In this document: piece by piece, positions 1 to 10,939 of the stretch
How positions within the stretch are numbered: the first letter of the stretch is position 1
Layout: each line of letters begins with the position of its first letter
The notes under the pieces: model-generated
Database searches by the model: none
What the model was told of the DNA's origin: nothing
Seen by the model: the letters and a program-made list of their open reading frames with translations, nothing else
Position numbers and translations under genes: made by a program
NCBI GenBank assembly: GCA_949358305.1
Contig: OX442314.1
Span: 9,727,060 to 9,791,059 of the forward strand
DNA: 64,000 nt
Reading direction: 5' to 3'
Source of the DNA: Strigamia acuminata
Lineage: Eukaryota > Arthropoda > Chilopoda > Geophilomorpha > Linotaeniidae

Positions 1-2
1 TG

Positions 3-152
3 ATGTTTTTGGCGAGTTTTGGACGTTTTTGGCGATTCGACGGTACTCGGGTCGTCGATGTCGACGAATGATGGCTGGAAGTTTAGGTTTTGGGTTAGTT
101 TTGAGTGATTAATGTGAGGGAAAATAGTTCTTACGTCATCGCTGGACATCAT
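3..152 (-). CDS. Possible 5' end of a divergent gene, truncated by the window edge
   Basis: A reading frame opens at the ATG whose first base is 152 and stays open for 50 codons to the edge. It begins MMSSDDVRTIFPHINHSK and is polar and acidic. A GTAAGA donor-like site lies seven codons in, so exon 1 could be shorter. It lies head-to-head with the kinase gene, about 360 bp from that start codon, compatible with a shared promoter. No family is recognised and 50 open codons can arise by chance. Confidence 0.3.
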   Translation of the reverse strand, partial: MMSSDDVRTIFPHINHSKLTQNLNFQPSFVDIDDPSTVESPKTSKTRQKH

Positions 153-512
153 GAAGTCTTCATAGTGTTTTCGTGGAAAGATTAGAGTGTTTTCGCAGAG
201 TTTTGTGAGGTTTTGACAATGGCGGGTGAAAGAGGCGCCATTTTCACCGCGCATGTGTTCCGCTCATGTGGATTATGATTTGTTTTGGAGGATTTTATTT
301 TTGGAAAAATGGAAAGATTTTTTCTTAGAGTTTGATTAAATTTTGTTGGAGTAAATAAATAGCGATTTTTGATTATTTGAAGAAAAATGGAATTAAAACG
401 AAAATAACTCCCACCAGAGCGCGCTCAAAGATGGAGTCCGTAGAATGAAAACAAACTGGAAATGTAAACAGAAATAAATTTTAGTAAAACATCTTTAATT
501 CTACTTGTTGTT
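153..512. other. Upstream region of the CDK20-like gene
   Basis: No coding exon is seen here. The stretch holds a GC-richer block near 225-265 containing GGCGCCATTTTCACCGCGC, then AT-rich sequence up to the ATG at 513. It probably contains the CDK20 promoter and perhaps that of the divergent frame. No clear TATA box was found. Confidence 0.4.
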
Positions 513-3160
513 ATGTCGTACGAAGGTATGAATCGTTATACAGTGCTAGGATGGATCGGTGAAGGCTCGCAAGGGATTGTTTTAAAAGGAAAAGATCTAC
601 AAGTAAAAAAATTCATCAAAAAATGAACAAAAATGGACAAAAATCGCAAAATTTGAATTGGATTTTAATTAATTTTTTCATTTTTAGAGTGGAGATATTG
701 TTGCATTGAAGAGAATCACGTTGAAGAAGGTCACGGACGGAATTCCTCTCAATTTGCTACGAGAAATCAAAGCGTTACAGATGATCGATTCGGATTATGT
801 AAAAAATTTACAGAAATATTATTTTATTTCTATTAAAAATAATTCATTTAATTCACAGATTGTTAAATTATTGGAAGTGTTTTCGTACGGCGCGGGATTC
901 GTTCTGGTTTTCGAATACATGCAGTCGGATTTGGCCGAAGTTCTGCGCGATTACGAAGTGACTTTGAATTCGGGTCACGTGAAGAGTTATATGCAGATGT
1001 TGTTGAAGGGAATTGCGCATTGTCATTCGTTGGGCGTCATTCATCGAGTAAATTTTGTATATTTTGGTGTGAATTTAATTTTTTTCTAATGGAAAAGATT
1101 ATTTTAGGATTTGAAACCGGCGAATCTTCTTATTAGTTCGACCGGTCTGTTGAAAATCGCAGATTTTGGTTTGGCGCGGTTGTATACGAAAGATGAAATC
1201 AGACCGTATAGTCACAGAGTGGCGACGAGGTCTGTTGGGATATTTTTTTTAGATGTTTGGTTAATTGTGGATTTATTTTTTAGGTGGTATCGTGCACCGG
1301 AGTTGTTGTACGGTGCGAATATCTACAATGAAGGAATGGATTTGTGGGCTGTTGGATGCATTTTTGGAGAAATGCTGAATTATTCGCCAGTTTTTCCAGT
1401 AATAAATTGTTATAAATTCAATTTTGCTAGAAATTTAATTTTCTTGCTAGAAATTTAATTTTCTTGCTAGAAATTTAATTTTCTTGCTAGAAATTTAATT
1501 TTCTTGCTAGAAATTCAATTTTCTTGTTAGAAATTCAATTTTCTTGCTAAAAATCCAATTTTCTTGCTAAAAATTCAATTTTCTTGCTAAAAATTCAATT
1601 TTCTTGCTAAAAATTCAATTTTCTTGCTAAAAATTCAATTTTCTTGCTAAAAATTCAATTTTCTTGCTAAAAATTCAATTTTCTTGCTAAAAATTCAATT
1701 TTCTTGCTAAAAATTCAATTTTCTTGCTAAAAATTTAATTTTCTTGCTAGAAATTTAATTTTCTTGCTAGAAATTTAATTTTCTTGCTAGAAATTTAATT
1801 TTCTTGCTAGAAATTTAATTTTCGTGCTAAAAATTTAAGTTTCTTGCTAAAAATTCAATTTTCTTGATAAAAATTCAATTTTCTTGCTAAAAATTCAATT
1901 TTCTTGCTAAAAATTCAATTTTCTTGCTAAAAATTCAATTTTCTTGCTAAAAATTCAATTTTCTTGCTAAAAATCCAATTTTCTTGCTAAAAATTCAATT
2001 TTCTTGCTAAAAATTCAATTTTCTTGCTAGAAATTTAATTTTCTTGCTAGAAATTTAATTTTCTTGCTAGAAATTTAATTTTCGTGCTAAAAATTTAATT
2101 TTCTTGCTAAAAATTCAATTTTCTTGATAAAAATTCAATTTTCTTGATAAAAATTCAATTTTCTTGATAAAAATTCAATTTTCTTGCTAAAAATTCAATT
2201 TTCTTGCTAAAAATCCAATTTTCTTGATAAAAATTCAATTTTCTTGCTAAAAATTCAATTTTCTTGATAAAAATTCAATTTTCTTGATAAAAATTCAATT
2301 TTCTTGATAAAAATTCAATTTTCGTGCTAAAAATTTAATTTTCTTGCTAAAAATTCAATTTTCTTGATAAAAATTCAATTTTCTTGATAAAAATTCAATT
2401 TTCTTGATAAAAATTCAATTTTCTTGCTAAAAATTCAATTTTCTTGCTAAAAATCCAATTTTCTTGCTAAAAATCCAATTTTCTTGCTAAAAATTCAATT
2501 TTCTTGCTAAAAATTCAATTTTCTTGCTAAAAATTCAATTTTCTTGCTAAAAATTCAATTTTCTTGCTAAAAATTCACTTCACTGGCTGAAAACAAACGG
2601 CAAAAACTCAAACTTTTAATATTTTCAGGGCGAGAACGACATCAACCAACTATCAGTCGTTTTACAATTTCTCGGCACACCAACGGAAGAATCTTGGCCT
2701 GTAAATTACAAACATCCCACCCAAACTAATCGTTCCCTCAACATCAATTTTATTCTTTTTACTCAGGGAATGTCACAACTCCCAGATTACAACAAAATAG
2801 AGTTCCCCAAACAAAAACCCGTTCCTTTCGAGGAGATTTTTCCCAACGCCTGTCCCGAAGCCATCGATCTCCTTAAAAAATTCTTAGTCTACGCGTCCAA
2901 CGAACGAATTGCAGCAGAAAATGTAAAAAAAAAAATATATATATATGAAATTTGAGAAATGCTTATTAATTTTTTAGGCGTTGGTGCATCCATATTTTTT
3001 TATAAAACCACTCGCGGCACACCCGTCGCAGCTGCCGCGACCGGTTCGGAGACCTAGGACGACGCATCCGGGGCCGCTCGGAGACTTCGACGTTTTGAGG
3101 CCGTTGGAAAAAGATCTGGTGTCGCCAATATTGTTGGAAAGTTCGGCACGTAGAGATTGA
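513..3160 (+). CDS. CDK20: Cyclin-dependent kinase 20 (cell-cycle-related kinase), complete, 8 exons
   Basis: Exons: 513-602, 688-798, 859-1047, 1108-1229, 1284-1398, 2629-2700, 2767-2922, 2978-3160. All introns are GT-AG, and joined they give 345 aa, very close to the usual CDK20 length (346 in human). Seen in order: glycine loop GEGSQG, VALK with the ATP-binding lysine, the REIKALQ helix, [10 protein letters not shown] catalytic loop, [20 protein letters not shown] activation segment, and a C-terminal lobe with GTP-type and LPDYNKI motifs typical of CDK20. In the family, this serine/threonine kinase acts in cell-cycle and ciliary signalling. The start is at MSYEGMNRY, placing the glycine loop at the family's usual distance. 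Splice phases are consistent throughout. Intron 5 is enlarged to 1230 bp by a minisatellite; the other introns are 53-85 bp. Confidence 0.95.
1424..2580. repeat. 20-bp minisatellite in CDK20 intron 5
   Basis: About 58 head-to-tail copies of a 20-bp unit, consensus TTTTCTTGCTAAAAATTCAA, fill almost all of intron 5. Variants (CTAG for CTAA, GATAAA for GCTAAA, TTTAA for TTCAA) occur in blocks and a block pattern recurs near 1700-2050 and 2050-2450, pointing to higher-order segmental copying. The repeat starts 25 bp after the donor and ends about 48 bp before the acceptor, so splice sites are preserved. Confidence 0.95.
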
Positions 3161-3374
3161 GTAGAAAATTGATTTATTTAAAAAGATATTTTATGTGTAA
3201 TGAGTAATTTTATTTTTTTTATTTTTTTAAAAGAAGTTTTGCATTGTTTCTTGATGATTTCTTTAATTTCTTCTTTATTTTCATTAAATTTGTGTGCAAT
3301 CTGTGAGTAAAGGAAGAATATTACCAACAAAAGAAAGCATCGGATTGTGGTACTAATAAGTAAATTAATCAATT
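3161..3374. other. CDK20 3' flank
   Basis: AT-rich sequence after the kinase stop codon. No canonical AATAAA was found close to the stop. Nothing else is recognised. Confidence 0.4.
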
Positions 3375-3798
3375 TTGAAAACAGCGCAGCCTGTTGCGGT
3401 CTCCCGCAATCAGGTAGAGCTGTGGGCCGTTGGTTCCACCAATCGGGACCCGGAAGTGGTCGGCCCCGCAGAGGCCAAGGAGTTCTCTTCTAGTCAGCAA
3501 GGCGAACGGTCGCTTCCACGACCGCTCCTCCAAACTGACGACGATAGCAACCCGAATGATCGGCGTGGCGACTCTTGTCGCCCACCAGGACCTGTGCGTC
3601 CGCGTAAGCCGCGTTTGTCCTCCGTTCTCCGTGAACGTTACGGCGATGTGGCCGAACATGTTATTCCGACCACGCGTGTCGTGCGGTCTTGTTAGGGATG
3701 GCTGTAACCCAGCTATCGCATTGGGAAATATACCTGAGACACCAATCATACCCCTAGACAACAATAAAGCTATAATAGTAACTAAACCTGTGTCTCTG
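3375..3798 (+). mobile_element. GC-rich retroelement-like fragment
   Basis: This island is clearly GC-richer than its surroundings and holds an open frame (3375-3695). Its C-terminus is arginine/proline-rich (PVRPRKPRLSSVLRERYG) and resembles the tail of an LTR-retrotransposon polyprotein. It directly abuts the Copia LTR. TGTTAGGG at 3693 could begin another LTR but no polypurine tract precedes it. Identity is uncertain; no catalytic domain is visible. Confidence 0.3.
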
Positions 3799-4096
3799 TG
3801 TTGAGATTATGTGTGGATGTAGTTATTTTGCATCAGATTGGAAGAGCTCAAGTAAAAAAGGCATGTGTTGCATGTAGCAAGTAAAAGCAGGAAGTGAACT
3901 TTATTTACAGAGTATACATTCCATCATAGGGGTTCAAGTCATAGGAGTGGCAAATAACATAAACATTGCATAACTAGCTACATTTAGTGATAGATTCGTG
4001 AACTAGATAATCTAAAACTTACAACTAACAAATTAGTTAAATACCGGTAAGCATAAACGCCACTTGACGGTGACGCATCAAACAATACTACCAACA
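3799..4096 (-). repeat. 3' LTR of a truncated Copia element
   Basis: On the minus strand the segment begins TGTTGG directly after a purine-rich GGGAGTG tract (4094-4102) and ends in CTCAACA, the TG...CA form of a Copia LTR. It is about 298 bp long and includes an AATAAA signal (minus strand, around 3900). It lies just after the RNase H stop at 4115, as expected for the 3' LTR. Confidence 0.65.
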
Positions 4097-4114
4097 CTCC
4101 CACTGTTTGGTGTG

Positions 4115-4590
4115 TTACTGGAGTCCCATTTGCGTGATGCATCTATTATGTTTTTCACGATTAAGACTCTTGGTCAAAACATCGCCTATCATCCGGTCCG
4201 TTCCTCCCTATGAATTCGACTTCAACCATTTTGTTCTCAATGGTCTCGCGGATGAAATGGTGTTTGATATCTATATGTTTGGTTCTTGCATGGAACACAG
4301 CGTTTTTCCCCAATTTTATCGAGCTTTGATTGTCGTGGTAAATCTTTAGTGGCTTTGGAATTTTTGAGAGCTGCAATTCATCCACTGCAGTCTTCATCCA
4401 GATCGCTTCTTGTGCTGCCATGGTTAACGCCATGTATTCAGCTTCTGTTGTGGAGGTGGCTACAGTTGGCTGCTTCTTGCTGCTCCAACTTATCGCACCG
4501 CCATTGGACAGGAAAACATATCCTGTTGTGGATCTTCTGGTGTCGAGGCATCCAGCATGGTCTGCATCCGTAAAACCAAGCAATAATTAT
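4115..4590 (-). pseudogene. Copia polyprotein C-terminus (RNase H), frameshifted
   Basis: The minus strand encodes the Ty1/Copia RNase H and C-terminal tail: [27 protein letters not shown], and [13 protein letters not shown]. In the last part the frame shifts by one base near 4190, after VEVEFIG. The tail ([10 protein letters not shown] and following) continues in another frame to a TAA at 4115-4117. All protein upstream of the first RNase H aspartate is absent, so the element is 5'-truncated near 4590. It is a dead fragment. Confidence 0.85.
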
Positions 4591-5008
4591 TTCGTTGGTA
4601 ATTCTTATTGTGTGTGTTGTGTCCAGCGTCCCGTGGCCCTCCCCTGACCAAGTGGCGTCCGTCCAAACACTTACAGAATGACGACATAAAAAATGATTGA
4701 AATTTTTATTCATACAAAATCATAAAATTATAGAATCTTGCACTGTTCTAGAAGAAAAAATTTTACGGAAATTTTAAAAAAAATTTAAAAAGTTTCAAAA
4801 ATCTCCTATAAACCTTGAAAATTCTGCCTCGTGTCAAATAAGCTTTTATGGCATTTTTCTTATTGCTATATTTAATATTGATCCTGGTAATCAGCTACGG
4901 TATCTATTCATTTTAATTAATTAAAATATAAAAATTTATAGTGTCTCATGAAATATATTGAATAGAATTAATTATACCCCATTCACTCGTGGCCATTAAA
5001 TATATCTC
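4591..5008. other. AT-rich intergenic sequence
   Basis: No gene is seen between the truncated Copia fragment and the promoter of the small peptide gene. Confidence 0.5.
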
Positions 5009-5016
5009 TATATAAA
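5009..5016 (+). promoter_or_regulatory. TATA box of the cysteine-rich peptide gene
   Basis: TATATAAA lies about 94 bp before the ATG at 5110. Transcription would start near 5040, leaving a 5' UTR of about 70 bp. Confidence 0.6.
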
Positions 5017-5109
5017 CTGTATCACAACTATCGCAGTCACATCTAGCAAGTAAAATCTTCCACAAGCCGCCAATCACCTTGTTTCTTCTACGAGTTTCAT
5101 ACGTCGAAA

Positions 5110-5350
5110 ATGAAATATCTCTTCATATTTTTCCTTGTAATTCTGTCGTGCGACATGGGTAAGTTATATTTTGAACAAAAATTATTCATTCATCACTGGG
5201 AATCTACTTGTTATATTTTGATTAGCAATAATGACGAATGAGCCGTGTAATGGAAAAGATTGCTACACAGATTGTGGTGGTCAGAAGAACACTGAGTGTA
5301 AGAAAGGCGAATGTGTTTGCAACTTAGGTTATGGTCCTGAGGATGATTGA
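5110..5350 (+). CDS. Secreted six-cysteine peptide, CS-alpha-beta (defensin/toxin-like) pattern
   Basis: Exon 1 is 5110-5158 and exon 2 is 5226-5350, with a 67-bp GT-AG intron; the product is 57 aa. The first 16 residues (MKYLFIFFLVILSCDM) form a hydrophobic signal peptide, and the intron falls just after it. The mature part of about 40 residues has six cysteines spaced C-x4-C-x3-C-x7-C-x4-C-x1-C. This is the CxxxC...CxC arrangement of the CS-alpha-beta fold shared by invertebrate defensins and short scorpion-type channel peptides. It is acidic at the C-terminus. Either an antimicrobial or a channel-directed role is possible; sequence alone does not decide. AATAAA signals follow at about 5400 and 5441. 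Confidence 0.8.
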
Positions 5351-5740
5351 GGAAAGGGTCAAAGAGTCCATACCCCAAGACGAACTGGACACCACCGTAA
5401 AAATAAAAATTTAAACAATTTGAAAAATCAATGGAAATTAGAAATAAAATGATTAAATATGAATTTTTTTTCTTGTTTCTTGTTTTTTATTTAATAGAAA
5501 AAAATTTTACTATAAATTTTCCAAATCGATTTTTTTATTGAAGAAATAAATCCACATTATTTGTTTAATATTTATTTAATATTTATTTAAATGATGATAA
5601 TGTAATATACAGTAACAATCATTACACATTAATGAAACATTACAAAAATATTTTTAAAAAGTGAACCAACCAGTGGTGATAATGAATTTTTTTAAAAAAA
5701 TACAATAATAATAAAAATTAAAAAATATGAACATTATCTT
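5351..5740. other. Converging 3' flanks
   Basis: AT-rich spacer between the peptide gene (plus) and gene A (minus). It includes several possible polyadenylation signals on both strands and no other gene. Confidence 0.5.
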
Positions 5741-7767
5741 TTAACATAAAACATTCCAAGCTTTGGTATTCATGTAAACATGCATGCTGGTGATTCCCGG
5801 ATCTCGAGTTGAATCAGCAACACAAAACGGAAGTGGATTCATAAACGACTAAAATTTAAAAAAAAAAAATTTCAATAAACAAAATTAAAAAATAATTTTC
5901 AAAATTTTTCATCTCACATTCAAAGTGTCTTTCATTGGATGTTCGAACCGGTCCGAAAAATCGTAACGACCGATCACAATCCAACCGAAACCGGTCAATT
6001 TACCCCGATTGTAAACGGTAAAAGCCGGGAAAAAATTACTGCAATCCATGTTCGATCGTACATTATAAAAATAATGAGTTCCTAATTAAAACAAAGAGAT
6101 TTTTAACATATAAAAATTAAAAATGTAATAAGATACTACAAAAACATTCTTTCAACCATTTCCAGTTCACTTGTGAACACTACTCCAATCTAAAACTCAA
6201 ACCAACCACTAGTTCACAACTATACTGGAATTAGTGCGCGCAATGTTTTTGTAGTCATCATCCATTTACCGATCGTTGCGAAGCATTTTCCTTTCTTCCA
6301 ACCTGTCCTTCCCAATTCTTTTTGATAAATTGGAACGGCAACTGAATCTTTAATCGGATTTGTTCCATTTTGGAGATACAAAGCTGTTCCTGTACCCTGG
6401 GCTTCAAACTCGTCTTGTGTCCTACCGCTCCAACAAATAGTTCCCGGATCGACGAAATACGCCGTCAGAGTGTACACTTTTTCCTTGCCTATTTTATCTT
6501 CCATAAACATGGGGATATTTTCAAATGGCCCGCTGCTCTCTTCGTCGTCATCGCCCGACATTTTTTTCACTTTACTCATTGGAAACTAGGAAAAAATAAA
6601 ATAAATAAATACCAAACTTGGAACTATTTTTTTTAAACAAATTTACTGCAGTTTGTAGTCCTGCGATGTAGCCATTTTCATCAAAAACTAAAATAGTTGC
6701 GTATTCGCCAGGTTTCATGTAACGATACCCGAGATTTTGAGCTAAAACGATAAAAATTTAATCAAAACCAGCAATTTTCGTTTCTAAATATCGTATTTTA
6801 TAAAATTAAGCAGAAAAACACAAAATCCTAATTTCCCGTACAGTTGTGAATAGATCTTGATGAATTAAAATTGCTATTGCTGTTCACAACTATACTGGTA
6901 AGAGAACAACTTACAAGTACATGGTCCTGGGATCTTTTTATAACCCTTTCTTTCGGCGGCTTCAGCTGTTCGTGGTAATTCGTTGAAGTAATCGTCTTCC
7001 CACATTCGTAGACCCCATGTGACTTCGGAAATGAAATTTAATAAAATATACAAAAATGAAATTATAAACAAATTTCGCCCAAAGTGTCAATTTATCATTA
7101 CCCACCTTTTAGAGTTTCCCATCGCGGCTCTGAAACGATAAAAACAAGAAATTCGTCAGTTAAATGAACTGAACTTGAATCAAGGTCGAATTAAAATTTT
7201 TTCAAGAGCAAGACCACGAGTACGATGACATGACCCAAATACAAATTTCCCAGGGTAAACGGATGGCCTTTAACGTTCCTACTTCCACGTTGAATTTAGG
7301 TCAAGATCAATGTCAAAACGAGGCTTGTAGGCTAGCCCACCATTTTTTCATCATTTTTCAAATAAAAAATACATAAAGGCTAGACAAACCATTCATTACT
7401 GAACAAAACTGCTCTAAAAATCAGGTTTTCTCATGCAAATCAAACTTTCACGACGGAAATAAACATTAAACGAAAAATTCCGTTTTTTATTTCGACGAAG
7501 AAATCCGTTTTTCATTTTGCCGCGGCATATCCCCCATCGAAGGCATTACAATGCGCGCACCATAGACTCAACGAAATATCGTAAAATCAAGACAAAAGTT
7601 TAAAGAAATATAAAATAAATGTAAAAAATATATATTTTAAGTCTAAAAACACGTTTTCGTTGTATAAATTTAAGATTAATTGAGATTTTCTCACCTGAAA
7701 CTCGAAAAAGCTGAGCTAGAGCAACGTGGGACACACAGGCGAGTGCGAAAACCAGAGTCGTCCACAT
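5741..7767 (-). CDS. Gene A: secreted protein of an unrecognised two-lobed family, 7 exons
   Basis: Minus-strand exons: 7767-7695, 7129-7106, 7022-6915, 6741-6647, 6585-6270, 6081-5918, 5848-5741. All introns are GT-AG and in phase, giving 295 aa. An 18-residue signal peptide (MWTTLVFALACVSHVALA) starts it. The body has two related segments: GYRYM then a beta-rich ILVFDENGYIAGLQT, and later C-SNFFPAFTVYNRGKLTGFGW; both end in a (L/I)xG(L/F) turn, suggesting an internal duplication. The product is probably extracellular. I do not recognise the family. It is homologous over its length to genes B and C on the same strand 30-40 kb away, but is more divergent and has a different intron layout. A TATTTAAAA element lies upstream at about 7806. 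Confidence 0.85.
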
Positions 7768-8269
7768 CTTGGTATTGTATGGGCGCGCAGAGGGGACTCT
7801 CCGCTTTTAAATACAAGCAAAGGCCATCGACTCTACGACCTGTTTTTCAATAAGTGTGAGTGACCAGCCGCCATTTTCTTGAATTGACACAATTTTCTTG
7901 TGGTTTTTATTCCTTGAACTGGATGGACAACCAGTTCCATCCTCATTATATCATCTCCTGTGGGTTTTTTATATAAAAAAAAAAATTTATTTTGATTAAA
8001 AAAAAAATGGTTTTATGAGTTTCAGAGCAGCCATGTTGATTTTTCAATGTTGTCTCAATGTTGTATTAATGTTGCGTCCAAATATTTGCAAGTGGATGAC
8101 CAAATTGTTCTGTTTTCACGATTTTTATTGTTTGGATTTTATTCTGAAATGCTAAAAATTAAAAAGAATAAACATTTATTTGGGTTCGTTTTGTTAATTA
8201 CCGGTATTCAAATTTTATTCACAATTATTCAAAATTGTCGTGTTATTTCGGAATTATGTCGGCAGGAGG
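7768..8269. other. Spacer between gene A and the H2B array
   Basis: Mostly AT-rich. An 88-codon open frame at 8047-8313 on the plus strand has one hydrophobic stretch (FGFVLLITGIQILFTII) but no good start context, no homologue in the window, and runs into array sequence. I do not count it as a gene. Confidence 0.4.
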
Positions 8270-8495
8270 CTGCTAGGCGCAGAGTGAACAATAACAAAAT
8301 AGTTAAAAATTAAATTAAATCATTTTTAAAAACAATTTACCAAATTTCTAGCGTAAATCATTTCAAATAAAAAATATCACCGTAAATTTAAATTTTAAAC
8401 ACGCAAAATGACGTAACGTCGTAAATAGCATCGGTGGAGTTCTCGTGAATTCTCCCTGGTCGGCGCTACACTCCGTGACACGTGATCGGCTTTAA

Positions 8496-8555
8496 CCAAT
8501 CAGAATCCGTATTTTTGAATTTCTTTAACGTCCGCTCTTTTTTCCTGTATAAAAG
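8496..8555 (+). promoter_or_regulatory. H2B copy 1 promoter: CCAAT box and TATA box
   Basis: CCAAT (8496-8500) and TATAAAAG (8548-8555) precede the ATG at 8613 by about 115 and 60 bp. In copies 2-4 the TATA position reads TATACAAG, a weaker match, while the CCAAT box is kept. A CACGTG E-box lies just upstream at about 8480. Confidence 0.65.
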
Positions 8556-8612
8556 GGAAGTAAAAGTAAAAATAATCAGTTTTCGTTTCAATTCTGTCCA
8601 AGTGATAAAGCC

Positions 8613-9008
8613 ATGGCTCCACCAACATCGCAGGCTAAATCTATCGGCAAACGGGGAAGACCGCCATTCGTTGCAGGCGATAAGAAGAAAAAGCGAAAGA
8701 AGTCGGTCGAAAGTTTTGGCCGATACATTTATCTCGTCCTTAAGCAAGTTCACCCGGACGTTGGCATTTCGTCCAAAGCCATGTCGACTATGAACAGCTT
8801 TATGAACGATATGTTCGAAAGGATCGCCTCCGAAGCTTCGCGTCTAGCGAAATTTAGCCATCGCCCGACTTTGACGAGCCGAGACATTCAAAGTGCTATT
8901 CGATTACTCCTGCCTGGGGAATTAGCCCGACATGCCATCAGTGAGGGCACCAAATGCGTTGCCAAGGTCAACGGGTCGTATCTTGCCGGCAACAAGCACA
9001 ATGTTTGA
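8613..9008 (+). CDS. Variant histone H2B, copy 1
   Basis: Intronless, 131 aa. The histone fold matches H2[40 protein letters not shown], then [20 protein letters not shown] and SEGTKCVAK. The basic tail is atypical: it includes KRGRPP, an AT-hook-like motif, and KKKKRKK. The C-terminus is extended by about ten residues ending AGNKHNV instead of the usual short TSSK-type end. No histone 3' stem-loop follows; an AATAAA lies about 150 bp downstream. This fits a polyadenylated, replication-independent (possibly germline) variant, by inference. It differs from copy 2 by one residue (F for V at position 21). Confidence 0.93.
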   Translation: MAPPTSQAKSIGKRGRPPFVAGDKKKKRKKSVESFGRYIYLVLKQVHPDVGISSKAMSTMNSFMNDMFERIASEASRLAKFSHRPTLTSRDIQSAIRLLLPGELARHAISEGTKCVAKVNGSYLAGNKHNV

Positions 9009-9160
9009 ATTTATGGATGTTTTGGACAGTTTTGACTGGAAAGCCCAAGTTTTTGTGTATTTTTAAGAATTTGTTGTAAAATTGTGATTTTTTTTTTTGA
9101 AAATTTGATATGCAGTGAACTTTTTTTGTGTTAAATGTTAATTTTGATAAATGTGTTTAA

Positions 9161-9166
9161 AATAAA
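9161..9166 (+). terminator. Polyadenylation signal of H2B copy 1
   Basis: AATAAA about 150 bp after the H2B stop, in a T-rich 3' UTR. The same signal follows all four copies. Confidence 0.6.
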
Positions 9167-9644
9167 AGAATTTTGATTTAATTTTGTGTTATATTTGTTT
9201 AATTAAAGCTTAAAAATTAAATTTTTGTTATATAAAATGGTGCCGAAGGTTGCTAGGCGAAACTGGTTGAAAATCGAGAATGGCGGACAAGACACGTGAT
9301 CGCCGATTGAACGGTAGGAAAATGCAAATTTCGCTTTGATTTATTGATAAAAATGATACAAGTTTAAAGTTGTTGTACGGCAATATTAAATCATCAATAT
9401 TATTTTATTTATTCGTCATTATTGGTTAATTTTGTCTGGATAATTGTCCGAAGTCAACAAATACAATAGCGTCGTTGCTACGTAGGCATTAGGCAACAAG
9501 ATCAATGTATTTATTACGTCGTTATTAATGGCTCCATAAAAAGATTTTTAATTATTATTTTTATCTTATGTTTCCGAACTTGAAATAAAATCGCGTGTTA
9601 AATTAAATTTTCGTTGTTGCTTTTTTATCCCGTCTACGCGCAGC

Positions 9645-9913
9645 ATGATGCCGCCATTTTTGCTGCTGTTTTTACTGATGAAATTAGTGATCGCTCAACG
9701 GGGCGACGAAAGCTGCCAATCTGCTTATGTCGGCGACGGATGGTGCGATCCGATATGCAACAACAGAGGGCAGAGATGGGATAATGGCGACTGTTGCCCG
9801 GAAACATGTAAAAAGCAGGCAACAAACAAACATGAATGCGGCAATTGGGGATATCAATGCGTGGAAAAAGATGTTCCGGAATGGTTTCGCGACAAAGTTC
9901 GACTGTGTTTTAA
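9645..9913 (+). pseudogene. LNR-domain secreted gene, unit 1: exon 1 only
   Basis: Exon 1 (signal peptide, LNR domain, first WFRD motif) is intact up to its donor (TTTTAA|GTATTT). The matching second exon has been removed by the 1126-bp deletion near 12625, so no complete product can form. Sequence is identical to units 2 and 3. Read-through past the donor gives only 26 extra codons. Confidence 0.8.
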
Positions 9914-10138
9914 GTATTTGAAAATTATCGATATTTTTTGGCATGAAATGTCTATTGATCGGTGTTGGGCGCAGTACCAGTGCTGGAATTAGAAGTTTTA
10001 AAAGTATCGTGATCTTGCAAGCCGGGGCGGATCGAGAAAACAAAGACAAGAGAGGCCATTTTGATTCAATCTTTTTATACAAAAATTAGATGATTTTGGC
10101 CAAAAATTAAATTTTGACTAAAAATTGAATGTTTATAG

Positions 10139-10898
10139 GGGACTCTATAATACGCGCGATATTCTTATCTGCGACGTCGCGGTTATGAATATCACGTCCA
10201 TTCATAACCGCGAATTCGCGGATAGGAATAGTGATGGTATTCACTACCGCGACACTTTGAGATCAACTTATTCACACCCGCGACGTCGCGAGTGTGAATA
10301 TAACGTCCATTCGTAACCGCGAATTCTTTGACATCTAGGTCCCCCAACCCCTGCACTTATGGAATCCAGAAACGAATAAAATCTCACAAAAAAAACAAAG
10401 AAACATTAAAAGAACACGATGCAGCGTGTTTAAGAAAACAATCAGTTTATTGCCAACAGTACATTTTTAAGCTGCAACCAGATTCGCGATCTCATCGTGT
10501 GACCCACATCAACAAGAATGGCATTGTCAAAGAACAAAAAAGACTGCTCTTCTCCTTTCTTGCACCACTCCTCGATAGATTGGGACCACCAAAAGGAGAG
10601 TATCACTCTCGCCCGCCGCCATTGTGTCGCCCGGGGTTTAAGACGCGGAAAGCGGAACGTTACGCGGACGTTACGCGACACGTTACGCGGACGTTACGCG
10701 ACACGTTACGCGGACGTGTCATAAAACACTACGGCCACACTTTTCGCGGTTACGAATATTTAAACAAGTCGAGGAACGTCGCGGTTACGAATATAAAGTC
10801 ATTCGTAAACGCGAATTCGCGGACATAAACAGCGATGGTATTCTAAACCGCGAATCCACGATTCGCGGTTTTGAATATCGCGCGCATTATGGAACACC
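10139..10898. mobile_element. Non-autonomous DNA transposon with 8-bp target duplication, unit 1
   Basis: The 760-bp element is flanked by GTTTATAG on both sides (10131-10138 and 10899-10906), an 8-bp duplication fitting the hAT preference nTnnnnAn. Its 26-bp ends are imperfect inverted repeats: GGGACTCTATAATACGCGCG against GGTGTTCCATAATGCGCGCG. The interior is rich in CGCGGTTATGAATAT-like palindromes and GGACGTTACGCGACACGTTA direct repeats. No transposase is encoded. Unit 4 has a single TTTATAG at this site (about 31491), which is the empty site. Confidence 0.85.
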
Positions 10899-10939
10899 GT
10901 TTATAGTCAATGCTTGAATATTTTTTAGCGTTTATTTTT

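Noticed and set aside
8047-8313. 88-codon plus frame with a hydrophobic stretch
   Set aside because: No homologue, weak composition, runs into the tandem-array boundary, and starts at a simple ATGTTGTCTCAATGTTG repeat.
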